Assembly (NCBI GenBank): GCA_021904315.1
Contig: CM038923.1
Span: forward strand, 3,162,001-3,226,000
DNA: 64,000 nt
Direction: 5' to 3'
Origin: Sphagnum magellanicum
Taxonomy: Eukaryota > Streptophyta > Sphagnopsida > Sphagnales > Sphagnaceae
Numbering within the stretch: the first letter of the stretch is position 1; the number at the start of each line of letters is the position of its first letter. Both the position numbers and the translations under genes were made by a program. Of this stretch, positions 12,757-24,659 are shown piece by piece. The notes below the pieces were generated by a model. That model searched no databases. It was not told the origin of the DNA and worked only from the letters and a program-made list of their open reading frames with translations.

Positions 12757-13047
12757 TGGAAACTCAAATATTTCATCTTACAAAAAAAAAAAAAATCTTC
12801 AAAAAAAACCCTCTAAAGAGAAACCAAAATCCTTCAAGATATTATTATAATAACTCGACAAACTAATCTCAAGTTTCAACACGAACCCAAAAAAATATCA
12901 TCTTTCAAAAATCCTCATATAAAAATAGACCTATTATTATTATTATTATTACTATGGAGGGGCCAAAAACCCTTAAGCTACTATATACTCTATAATGAAT
13001 GTGAACATAAAATCCTTGCCTGGGTAGGCAAGGCCAATAAAATAACA
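12757..13047 (+). repeat. Dispersed repeat R1, copy 1
   Basis: This stretch, from ATTATGGAAACTCAAATATTTCA to GGTAGGCAAGGCCAATAAAAT, is collinear with 39628-39903 in the same orientation, about 27 kb away. The shared landmarks are CTCTAAA..AAACCAAAA, TTCAAGATAT, ACTAATCTCAAG, ATCATCTTTCAAAAATC, AGGGGCCAAAA, CTACTATA and GGTAGGCAAGGCCAAT. This copy has an expanded (ATT)n microsatellite near 12930-12950. It has no coding capacity or obvious terminal inverted repeats. It could be a solo terminal repeat or a SINE-like element. Confidence 0.75.
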
Positions 13048-13049
13048 AT

Positions 13050-14810
13050 AATTTATGATGTAGTTGAGCAAATCTCATTTTTGTTTGTTTGTTTGTTTTT
13101 GGGGTTTTTCCATGTTATATGAATCATGAAGCTATTTAAACTTGATGCCCTAATCACAATATTATCAATTGAACTTTCACTACTTAATCATGATTCTAAT
13201 TAATCTTCTCTGCTGCTTCTTCTTCTCCTTTCCTCTATTTTTGTCACCATATCAGATCACGTTTGCTGCCACATTTCATCTCTTCTTCTTCTTCTTTTGG
13301 GTTGTGTTTGTTTCAGTCGTGTTTGCTACTGGACCACAACAAAAGCAAACCAAACCAAGCCAAACAAAACAAAACAGAACAGAACAAAAAAACAAACTTT
13401 CTCGACAAACAAACTGCAAGAAAGAAAAAGAAAACCATGGGTTCAAGCTTCTTGTGATTTTGGCAACAACAAAAGAGAAGAGAGGTAAACCTACTTTACT
13501 CTTTTGTTTCTTTCTCTACTCTCCCCCCTCCCCACCTATCATCATCATCATCATCAGCTTCTTCTCTTTCTTTCTTTTTCCTCTTGTCATGGGGATTTGC
13601 TGCTGCTACCTAAATTCTTCAAGAAACAGCTTCTTCAAGCATGTTTGATAATAGAACCTCCCCCACCCTTCAAAAACAAACCTCTCCCCCCCCCCACCCC
13701 CCACCCCACCCAAGAAAAAAAAACAAGCAGCAAGTGCAATTGCAACTAGCTTGAAAGTCTCTTCCCAAGCTCATGTGTAAAATTGCTCTACTTTATATAT
13801 TTTGTTTCTGATTTGCAACACCTCTAGTCTAGGTAGGTGTATCATTTTTCTTCAACACAGTAGTAGATTTCAGTAGAAGTAGGAGCTGGTGCAAAACCTG
13901 GTAGACAAAAAATTTCAACAAGTTTGTGATTCTGGGGAGAAGAAGAAGATCTATGGTGATGGTGGTGGTGTCTTGTGAGTTGAAGACCTCCTGAACTCCT
14001 GGTGGGTGCTTCCAGCTTTTTGTGTGGAACCCTAGGTAGTGGGGGGGGGGGGGGTGGTTGCGCTTGGTGAGTGAGCTGGGGGAACCCTAGCATGTTGGGT
14101 TGCTTCAAGGGTTTTGCATCTGAGCTTATGTTGAGAAGCAAAGCTAGAATGTAACTTACCCAAATCAATCAATCCAGCTCTCACTGGATTCTCAAGTAGA
14201 AGTAGTCATTGTAAGCAATTCTTCTCCTAGGGTTTTGTGATTTCTCTCAGAGAGTGCCTTTTTTTGTGCCTAGAAGTGGGGAAAAAGTCCTTTGTGTTTT
14301 TCCTCTGCAAAGGGTAGATATTGCATCTCATCCTCAGGTTGCCCAGTCGTTTTAATAAGAAATAGAACTTCAAGACTCTTTAGGTTTAGTACCCATTATA
14401 GTGCATTGCTTCTGTTGTCTGTCTATCTTGCCTCATTTCTTCCCCTTCTTCTTCAGCGGTTTCACTAGATGAGCTTGCATTCTTTGCCATTATCACAAAG
14501 CTTACAGAAGGCACTCAGAGTCTGTTGTTTGCTTTTTTATCTTGATTTTTGTGACCATAGCTTAAGCTTGCCATGATGTCTTCTGTGCATTGTATCTTCT
14601 GTGATATTGGGGTTTCGACAGAGTTTTTCTTTGATCTCTTTGTGTGTCCTTACTTGTTGATCTCCAGATAGATGCAGGGTGTATTGCATGCGGGGTACTG
14701 CCGCTGCTGGGCAAGAACCAGCACATGGAGCAGCAGTTTGTGGAGGGATGACGAGCTCCTGAGAATTGGACAACCATCTTCTTCCCAATGTGGAGCAAGG
14801 TAGAGCAACC
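13050..14810 (+). promoter_or_regulatory. Promoter and leader region of the nucleotidyltransferase gene
   Basis: The composition changes here from AT-rich intergenic to CT-rich leader-type DNA with TTC/CTT runs and C-rich tracts. A TATA-like ACTTTATATATTTT lies at about 13790-13803. Splice-like sites near 14660-14670 suggest at least one leader intron. Several ATGs precede the chosen start (for example at 14571 and 14766), so upstream frames may affect translation. A run of 15 or so G residues sits at 14041-14055. The transcription start cannot be fixed without transcripts. Confidence 0.4.
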
Positions 14811-17800
14811 ATGGACACACAACAAGCTCTGGATGCTCTCACTGATCACATGGCCATCTACCATCGATGTGCAGAACGATTGAATTTGTCAAGCCCTGCT
14901 GGCACCTCTGCTGCAGCATCACCTAGTCCTAATTCCAAATTGGAAGGCAATAATACAAGGCACAGGGTGGTGCAGTGGATGTCAGGGCTTACAATTGGAC
15001 AGCGCAAGGCTGTGCTCACAGTAGTTGACAAACCATGGGTTTCACTTCTGCTGCAAATGCAACAGAAATTGTCTACCCATGGCCCTGGAAACTTCATCAT
15101 TCTCCCTGATGTTCCTTCTCTGGACAGTTCAGCAAAACCAGGTACTGGGAAATCCCACAAGGGGCAGGAGAAGAAGGGGCGGGTGTCATCACGACGATCA
15201 GGGGGGCCCCATAAGCTTGTGAGAAGCAGCAGGGATTTGTTGGAAGTCAATAATGATGATAGCAGCATTGGCCCTGGAAATAATATCAAAATCACAAATC
15301 TGATCTCAAATCCAGCATCCTCCTCTCTACAAACATCACTGCCAGGACTCTGTTACCGCAAGGCAAATGGGCTTCTGGCAAGGTTAAGCAGCCAGGAACT
15401 TGCAGCGGACACACTCATCACAGGTGTGCAAATCTTCAGTTCTGAGGATGGGGAGAAGAGGCCAATCACAGCTTCTGGGGTGACGGCTTTTGATTCGATG
15501 ACCATAACTGACAAGTTGGTTGAGAATTTGGAAAGGTTTTTGGCACTGATGGATGAGGTTTCATATGGGCTATTTTTGGTGCATCCATTGGAATCAGTTG
15601 CATCACCGTGGGAGGAGATGCCATGGTTGCAGGTTCAGGGCTACTATTCAATGGCAGCATTCATAGCAAACAAGCTTGAGATTGCAATATGGTCATCCTG
15701 GATTTGTTCTGGGGTTGGGAAGCGACCTTCAAGAGGCGGTGTCCGAGGGAGCAAGGTTAGTGAACCTGTGAAGAACAATTCTGGTATGGTAAAGGCGGCT
15801 GATGTGTCAGAGACAGCCACCATTGCACAGAGTATATACAGGCGGCGACAGGGGTGTTTGGATTGGTGGAATGAGGTTGGCAGCAATGTGAAAGAGAAAA
15901 CAGTGAAGGTGGCACTGGCAGCTGCTACAAAGTGTGAGGTTAGAATTCTTTCAATATCTTGCCAAAAGTGCTGACAGTCTTTACAGAAAAGGAGGGAAGA
16001 TGTCTCTCTGGGTTTATGTGGAATTTCAATGTGCTACTGCAGGTTTTGGGGGTTGTCGCAGCTTCGGCCGAGAATGCAAAACAACACAGCAAAACCATTG
16101 TAGAGACAAGAGATATGTTTGGAGACTGTTTAGAATTGGGGACAATCAGGGGGAGAACTGTCAGAAAGAGGACTCTTTCAGACACTGAGTGTGAGCTGCA
16201 GGGCAGACATTTGATGCATGATGCAATTGTGTCCAGTGTATTACCAGTGCTTTCTGGCCTCAGAGCACTGAAAGAGGTTGCAGAGTCTGGAATTCTTTCA
16301 GCAAGTGCAAGCAGCCATAGATTGGAAAGCAAATCATTGTTTTACAGCACGTTGAATTCTGTTGACACAATGCCAGACCGTGTGAGGCGCAAGGCTAGAG
16401 ATGTGTTGACAAGGGTCATGGCTGATGCTATTGAGCTTGAGCTTCTAGGAGGAGAGGATGGTGCAAAACTGCAGGGTGGTGGTGGCAGTGGCAAAAGTGG
16501 GGAAGTAAAAGGAAGCAAGGAGAGGAAGAAAAGGAGGAAACGGAGGTCAACCCAGAAGGTTCTTCCACAAGATCGGGAGGATTCAGGTGGTGCTGCTCCC
16601 ATGAAGGCTCTTGAGGTATTTCTCACTGATCATTGATAAGACATAGCCTGTGGGTATTGTGATTAGGGTTTGTTGAAGTTGCTGATGACGATGAGTCTTT
16701 GAATTATTGGCTGTCTTCATGTTTGACCAGGAGGGGGATCAGATAGTACAAGGGGATTGCAGCAAGCCGCCTCTGGCAGACCGACAGCTGGGGATGGAAC
16801 CTGATTTGCAGACTAATTTCAGCTTTGGGAAACCAGTCAAGTCAAAAAAGCAGCAAGGCTACAAGTCCAAAGCCCATAAAGAAACAAAAGCACATCATCC
16901 AAACTCGGGAGAACCTCTGGACTATCATCACCAGAATGGCAACCACCATGAGACTAGAATGCCACTGAAGCCAAGCAAACTGCATACTTCTTCCTCTAGG
17001 GGTATTGCCTGCTTGGAGGATGTGGATGTCGCCACTTGTGGACAGGAAGGTGAGGTTTGCAATGAAGATGACAAGTCCAACATTCTGAAAGTCTCTCAAG
17101 GAGCAGTCAAGGTTCCAGCATGTGTACCCAAACCCATCTCTGGTGGTGAGGTGGATAACACAGCTGCTGTTGGCAATGCTCAACTGCAGAAGCAAACTGA
17201 GGAATGCAATGTTTTGTCACCTGTGGGGGTTAAAGAACTTAGCCGGAGGCAGCTCAAAGCAGGTGAATTCGCGAGTGAATCATCAAGGATGGAAATGAAG
17301 AATGGAGACTTTTATTTTGAGGGTAGAACTGATTTGGGTAACTTGTCAGAAGAAAGCAGAGTGAGCCTTGCACCACTGATGCTGCAGTTTGGTACTCTAG
17401 ATCTGGGTATGGCTGACAATGCTGAGGATGTGACCATGTCAGACCATGCTTTACATCTTGGGGTTGACACTCCTCAGGTCTTCAACCAGGACCCACAAAC
17501 TCCTCTTCATAGTTCTGACATTGAAAGTGTTAACAAAGCCAGTGGAGATGATGGCAATGCTGCTGAGATGTCAGTTGAAGCACAAAGAACAGACCAAGAA
17601 TGTGGGAGATCTTTAGTATCATCTGCAGCTGATTCTTTGGTCATGGAGAATGGGCTTCCAACTAAGACCTTGCAATCAGATGTTGTCCCTGTTGCAAATG
17701 TGGCTAATGGAATTGCTTGCCCAACAACACCAGGCTTCTCATTCAATGAGGAACCACTACTTGTGCACAACTTGAAACCAGTGCCACTTCGAACACAGCA

Positions 17801-20800
17801 AACTGCTCCTTCTTTTGCACTGTTCTACTCACATGAATGGCCAGGATACTCACAGGTGCGTGTCTCAGGTGGCAGAGTGCAGCCGACAGCGACAGAGAGG
17901 CTACACCTGGATGTCATTCATGACTGGCCTAAGCGCATGGGAGGATCTCCTGTTGCTTTGACCACCAGGAGTAGTTTGCCCCAGCCAGCACCAGTGAGTT
18001 TAGAGTGGCCCCCATTTGTGCAATCTGGCTACAGCTTGACACCACTGGTTGAGTATTCTAACCTGAAGGAGTCTGGTGTTCTTGCCTTCTCCCCATTTTC
18101 TTCCTCTGCCTTTCCTTCATGTGCACCTCCAACCAATTGGCCAAATGGGCATGGGAGGGAGGGGGGGCATGGTCCTGATTGTGACGATCGAGGCACAGAT
18201 GATACGGATCTTGAAGTACTAGAATCGTATGCTGGTGATTTTGATGACTTTGATGGATACATGGTGTCAGAGGAGGAAGTGGAACAGCGATCCAAGGATG
18301 TGAATCAGGTGAACGTGGAGGATTTCAACCAGATCTTTGGTGGAGGTGTACTGTATTGGAATTCAGCTGATTATGCCGGGATGGGTTACTCCCGTCCTGG
18401 TTCCATGAGTTCTGATGACAGCTCCTGGGCACGCCGGGAGGCTGACTTGAGTGTTGTTCTTGATGATATAGTAGGCTTACACCCACTCCCAGGCCCATAT
18501 AGGAGCAAAGGGTCAACAAGCTCAAACCTGTCCAACATATCTCCTTCACAATCCTCATCTTCGCTTCCTCTGTCTTTTGAGCATATGAGTGCAACGCAGG
18601 TGGGCCAACGACGGTGTCTATCCAGATCCGTGGGGAATGACTTTCCTGGCAATTTTGTGGCAGCACCTGATGATGCTCAAGCAGCTGGACCCACTGTTGG
18701 TACAACAATTGGAGTAGTGGATGGAATGATGAGTGATGGTTTCATGCCAAGACTAAGGCCAATAGTTGTTGTCAGGGATCCAGGCCTTTCAAGAACAAGG
18801 GTCAAGAATGAGGCTAGAAGTCCCCATATTGGGACACGTGTAACAGGGGATGGATTAGGTAATCAGAGGCGGCGTCCATCGCCTCCTGTCATGCGACATG
18901 CGCCTCCCCCTCCTCCACCATCTCCCGTTGCAGGTCTAAAACGACGAAAGGGGTGGATGTCAGCCCGTTCTGGGAGCTCAAGCCCCCGTCATTGGGGTCT
19001 GACCAGCCGGTGGAACAAGGAGGACATGGATGGATTGGAAGCTCAACTCATGAACCGAACCTCTGATGGTGTAGTTGGAAATGGACAGAGGAGAGCATAC
19101 CTGACAAGCACTCCACCAATGCGACCGCTGTCGGGCGCTTTACTTCGAGAGCACTTGGTTGCCCCATTTGCTCTAGATCAGGAGCACATGGTTTGTTCCT
19201 TGGGCCTTCAAACCTTTTATATATCATTTCATGTGATGCATGTTCCAGCAAGTTTGAGAACTAGTGCAAGGTGTGTCTTTCAGTGAGAATGTCCAGATAC
19301 ACTCTGAAGGCATATGTGTTGTGATGTGCAGCCAGATACAGCTTTGCCAATGCAAAGTAGTGTATTGTACAATAAGAATCCAACAATGCATCTTGCTATT
19401 TCTCTATTGCACACTGCCCTCCATAAGGAAATTGAATCCTTTTGTGCACAGGTATGTGATTATTACTAAAGAGTGTGTATGTGGGAGGGTCAGAGAGAAA
19501 GAGATAGAGTTTTTTTTCTAGTTCGGCTTAGAAACACAAAATGAAGCTCATGGGTATCAACAGTCGAAAGTGGGTTCATTTGCTACTTATCAGGTTGCCA
19601 ATGAGAAGCGGATGCGTATGCCTTTCATAAACACTGCAGTGAAGAAGGTGGCACATTCTCTGCAAGTTCTATGGCCAAGATCACGGACAAAGATCTTTGG
19701 TTCTAATGCAACCGGCCTTGCTCTCCCTAGCAGTGATGTTGATCTGGTTGTCAGCTTACCCCCTGTGAGAAAGGTGAGTAACAGCAAAACCCATGGTGAT
19801 TGATGACTGCAGATCTTGTCTCTGATCACATTGCTGTGTGTTGCTTCATGAAGTTGTTGTCTGCTGCTTAGGATTGTATCACTTGTTTCAGGTCACTTTT
19901 GGGTTTTAGGGGTTAGGCCTTTTGTGGGCTTAATGGTTATGGTGAAATGGGACCTGATGAGATGCACTTGGTTCCTTTTTCTCCTTGGATGCTTGCAGGC
20001 TCGGGAGCCAATCAAGCAAGCTGGAATCTTGGAAGGCCGTATTGATGGCATCAAGGAGACCTGTTTACTTGTAAGTCTTTAAATCTTGGCTACAACTGAT
20101 GCTTGATATTTTTTTCTCACAATATAGAATGCCCAATTTGAGTTCTGTGTACTACAGCAATGAGAGATTGAGCAATCTGTGTTTCATGCAGCATGCCGCA
20201 CGGAATCTAGAAACTCAGGATTGGGTGGAGGTTTTACAGGTCATTGAACACACTATGGTAATGCACTACTCTCTATATGTCGCCTTATTGATGTGGTTAC
20301 AAAAACAATGTGGATACAGTCTGGTATTTGTTCACAAATCAATTTCTTCTTGAGAAAGTTTATGCTGGCAGGTACCCATTATACGGCTGACGGCACACAT
20401 TCTACCACATCAATGTGAGCTTGGGGACAGCAAACCAGTCAAGGTTCTGGGTGAGAAGGAGAAAGGGAAAGCATCCTCACCAGTAGCAGCAAACTGGAAA
20501 GGTGCAGAGGTGTTAATGACCTGTGAGGGGCCAGCAGAAGATGTAGTTAGTCAAGTGAAGGGTCCATGGGGATCTGAAGCAGATCGTCAGTTTGTGCGAC
20601 TCGATATCAGCTTTGAAGCTCCAGCCAACACTGGCCTTCGCACTGCTGAATTGGTATTAGTTTTTAGAGCTTTTCCTCTGCAGATATATTCACTCCTGCC
20701 ATTCTTGCTTTCGGGGGGTTATACTAATGCAGCTGGTGAAGCTTGCTTTTAGTGTTTTATGGTGCTGAACATGCATTGGTGATGAGATGGGTTTGGACAG

Positions 20801-22124
20801 GTTCGGGAGCTGATGGGTCAGTTTCCACCTATCACACCATTGGCGCTTTTGCTGAAGCAGTTCCTTGCTGATCGAAGCCTTGATCATCCTTACAAGGGTG
20901 GTCTCAGTTCCTACTGCCAGGTGAATGGAATTTTCCATGTTCCTTAAAACAGTAAATTTTGGCAAGAGAAATGAGCTTTCATCTGGGTGTTTGCACGAGC
21001 AGGAACATGATATGAATCTTAGTGATGCATCAAGCAGACTGACTTACATACATGTTAGATGCAATCTGTAAGTCTTTCTGAAGAAGAAAATCTGAGCTTC
21101 TTTCTCTGCATCTGGCTATGGCATTGAACATTCTAGGTATTGCTCATTACTCGATTCCTTCAACACCAGCAGCATCTTGGACGGCCTCCTTCCAGCCAGG
21201 TATATGCATCAATGTATTTTGTTTTTGAGTGCAGAATATCTGTTGTGTAACATTGTCCAAGTAGGCATTGCTGCATTGAAGACTGTTGTGTTTTTTTTTT
21301 CTGTGGGATGTATACATTAGTCATTGTTTTTGTTTGTGCAGAGTCTTGGGAGCTTGTTTATGGACTTTCTGCACTTTTTTGGGTAATGCTCTCTAACTGT
21401 CTCTGGGAATTCCCTTTGCATTATGTACTTACCATCATCTTTACAGTACAAGTGCAAAAGGACCTTGAATTGTCTATTTAAATGAAGCTTGGCTTGAAAT
21501 TCATCACTAACACTGGCTGTGGTGTGGAAGGTGTGTATTTGATCCTCGACGTATGTGTGTTCGCATTCGGGCTGGGGGAATGTATGTGAGTCGCGACCGT
21601 GGCCTCAGGTACTTTTTGATGATACTTACAATGGTGGTGTGATTCTTCTTTGAGGTTCATGCATGCAATCTTAGTGGAACTCTTTACAAAGATTCTGGGT
21701 TCAATGCTGCAATAAGGGTGGACTTGATCCAATTGGGTATTTATGCACTTCACTGTATGCAATTTTTGCAGCATTGATCCACTTTACATAGAGGACCCAT
21801 TTGACTTTGAGAACAATGTGGGGAGCACTTGCTTCCGGATCCAGCAGATTGTGAAGGTGCAGCAGCCTCTCCTACTCCATTTCTTGATACAAATAAGCTG
21901 TTGTTTCATGGACAAGTCATTTGAATGTTGGTTGTGTGTTGTGAGGTTTTTTCTGTTGGAGACAACAAGGTGTAAAAGTCTGCAATGCATGTTGGAGACA
22001 GGCGTTTGCAGATGCATATGCTTCACTGGAAAAGGAACTCTTTGAGGGCTCTTTGGATGGGACAAAAGCTGGAGAGAGCTTCACTCTTTTGCAGAAGATT
22101 CTGCCCAGCATGGCTGGAAAGTGA
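14811..22124 (+). CDS. Nucleotidyltransferase-fold protein (PAP/OAS1-type), At3g61690-like
   Basis: Thirteen exons: 14811-15938, 16043-16615, 16731-19190, 19522-19773, 19999-20070, 20192-20257, 20372-20653, 20801-20920, 21137-21199, 21342-21382, 21531-21608, 21772-21856 and 22002-22124. All introns are GT-AG and phases agree, giving about 1780 residues. The N-terminus (MDTQQALDALTDH) and blocks such as FYSHEWPGY (about residue 930), FGGGVLYWN (about 1101) and SSDDSSWARREA match a plant-specific family I recall as Arabidopsis At3g61690. The polymerase-beta-type site is GS..TG....SSDVDLVV near residues 1447-1464, with Asp 1459 and 1461, and a third acidic residue in VRLDIS near 1595. All three catalytic positions are therefore kept. 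Downstream follow a PAP/OAS1-like helical region (LLLKQFL, GGLSSYCQ) and the motif NVGSTCFRI. The family resembles TRF4/Cid1 non-canonical poly(A)/U polymerases, so RNA tailing is plausible but unproven. Exon 3 encodes a mostly disordered 820-residue stretch. The start at 14811 is chosen because homologues begin there. The start of exon 4 is uncertain: 19594 also keeps phase. Confidence 0.87.
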
Positions 22125-24400
22125 GGAGGTTCACCCAGGAGAGAGAGAGAGCTACTCTGCATTTCCCTTGCTGTGGCAACACACAACTAGGGCGCAACTA
22201 AGAGGTTGGTCTCAAATTTTTTCTCACAGTCATGTCATCTACATGTCACTTTGTATCATTGGCTGGAGTTTGATAGACTATGGTGGTCAGCATGTGATAC
22301 TTCCCAACTGCCTCTACTTCATTCTCATGATTTGTCAACCTGAATGTTGGGAGTTCTGAGGGTTTAGGGATTGGATCTAGATCTTTTCTCAGATGCTGTG
22401 CTTTCATTTTTTCAGGTGGCAGTAAGACTGTTTCCTGTCTTCAATCTGTTGCAACACTTGGTAATCAGATCAACCGTGTACTCAACAAGGTTCAGGCACA
22501 CCTAGCTGGGCACCTGTGGTGATTCAGTATTCTTACATGATGTAAACCCAATGCTTCTTTGTGTTCAGAGATCCCACCATTATCCTGGACAATTTACCAA
22601 GGTAGCAATACTCAAGAGCGAAGGGGTCAAGGAAAACAGAATCAATCTGGAGAACATTCTTCTTGCTCTTGCAAATCATGAATAAGTTGTGTGATAGACA
22701 CACAGGCGCTGAATTATGAGTTAAATCTTTACCAATCAGATACAGTGAAAGACAAGCATATGATTGTGGACCCATCTCAACTGAATGTGCTCTGTCTGAT
22801 TGGAGATGGAAACAGTGCCCTTCATTGACTCAGATGCAGCTTCTGTGTACAAACCAGAGCTGTCAAGTCATACTTGTAGAGCCGAAGGGGAGAAATGTGT
22901 CCTGTTGTGGTTATTAGCAGAATTTGACAATCTTGGGTGCTTTTTTTGCTATGGATTTTCAACCAGGTAATTAGATCTTGTTCTCTTGCAAACAAGTTGA
23001 TGTGATTGATGAGGTACTGTAAATGGTACTTGAGAAAGAAGCTTTATCAAATTGCAGAAGCAGTAATACTTCCTGCAAACCCAGCTTTTGATCAATTTCA
23101 CAAAGTTTTAAACTTTCATAATACAGACATACATCAGACTCTGCCATGAATTCATCTGGTGGATGGTTTCTTGTTATTTTCAATTTGTTAACCTGTTGCC
23201 ATTGCAAAGTGTGGTTTCAAGATGTCTATAGTTTCTCAATCCAAACTGATTCCTAGAACCACAATTCAATACACCCACAAGGCCATTTCCTATCCAACAT
23301 GTTGAATGTCAGCAAAGGAAATTCCCTTGACAAGAAGGAAATGGATATCTTCCACCTTTCTCCAGGGCACAATGCAGGTCTTCCTTTAAGAGAGAGCTTC
23401 TCAATATCTGGAGCCTCATGATGGGATGTAAAACCTGGATGATAATGAAACTGTGCACCACCACCAATCCCTTACTCCCAACTCAAGCTCCAAAATGCTA
23501 GCAACAAATACAACAGACACCAACTATTTCACACTCTTCTACTAACTCTCACACATGGATCATTACCACAGATCCCAGATATTATTCTCATGGTTAGATT
23601 TGATAAGCTCGTCATCAAAGAAGAATGTGAGGCAGGGTCTGGAGTCGGCACCCATCTGAAAGAGAATGCTAACTAATTCACCTGCTTTGTATAGTCCCTA
23701 TGCGCATCCTGAAATTTTTCTCCCTGACAGACAGTTGCATCAGTTTTTCTTCAGCACCTGAAACTCAGTAGTAAGATGCGGGGTGCCAAAAAAAAAGAAA
23801 AGCCCCTTTCACAGATCACCACAATTAGATGGGTAACAGAAGCACAACAATCCAGAGAAGCATCATGTTCGAGGACCACAAGAGATGGATGAGTAACAAC
23901 AAAAATCACAACAATGTAGAGAAGGGTTAAATAGAAGCAGTTAGAGCACCATTAACTGGATTTTAGAGAACCAATGAAAACATCTCTCTGTGAAAGCATA
24001 ATAAAAAGACTAGGAAAGAAAAAATCAGACACTCTGCTTGCACAACTTTCACTGCAGCACAGCAGCCAGTTTAGTCTGCCACCTTCTAAACCCTAGACCC
24101 AACCACCACCAGCTCACAGGAAGTAACTGGCATTGATTTCAGTCTGGAAAATGCACCTAGGAGATCCAAAGCCCATCGAGTTCTGTTCTAAGCACCCAAA
24201 AATACCAGATCACACCAAAAGGAAAAGAGCTCTCGAAGAAAGCAAGTAAATGCGAAGAAAACAACGAAGGATTGAGATCATGAGTAAGAAAGAAAGATCG
24301 AGAGCAAGCGACAGAAGGGGCAGAAGGAGCACGCACGCCGTCAGCTCTCTGTCTTCCCTCTACGTGTTTATATGGAAGAAGAAGTAACGGTGAGAGGAAG
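22125..24400. other. 3' flank of the nucleotidyltransferase gene and intergenic DNA
   Basis: No independent gene was recognised. A splice-like acceptor near 22414 opens a short frame (reading CLQSVATLGNQINRVL) that ends at about 22521. It may be a 3'-untranslated exon or an alternative end of the preceding gene, since a good donor-like AAGTGAGG overlaps the stop codon at 22122. Beyond about 22.6 kb the sequence is ordinary mixed-composition spacer. Confidence 0.4.
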
Positions 24401-24407
24401 GAAGGCA

Positions 24408-24430
24408 AACCCTAGAACCCCAAACCCTAA
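24408..24430 (+). promoter_or_regulatory. Telo-box pair upstream of the plastid zinc protein gene
   Basis: Two AAACCCTA motifs (AAACCCTAG at 24408 and AAACCCTAA at 24422) lie about 240 bases before the start codon of the downstream gene. Telo-boxes are known in promoters and leaders of plant translation and organelle-related genes. A third CTAAACCCTAG lies near 24088. The function here is inferred only from the motif. Confidence 0.5.
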
Positions 24431-24659
24431 AATACTTTGCGAAGATCCTTGTCCGAGACTTTCATGTGAGACAAGGAATTCTGAATCTACTGTAAGAATA
24501 TCAGCTATGTGCCAATATGGGCGAGGGAGATTACAGAGAAGAGAAGATGCAGCAGCAGCAGCAGCAGCAGATTTGAGCTACCTGCAATCGTACGGGAGGC
24601 TACCGTCTGGATAGAGAGAGAGAGATTTGCTGGAAGAAGAAAGAAAGCGGCAACTGAAG

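Noticed and set aside
13169-13648. 159-codon open frame upstream of gene 1
   Set aside because: It has low-complexity KQNRTEQ and FFS/PPP stretches with no family match. It lies in a CT-rich promoter or leader region.
22414-22521. Extra coding exon of gene 1
   Set aside because: Its frame cannot be joined to the last coding exon in phase without ignoring the in-frame stop at 22122, so it is kept only as a possible untranslated exon.
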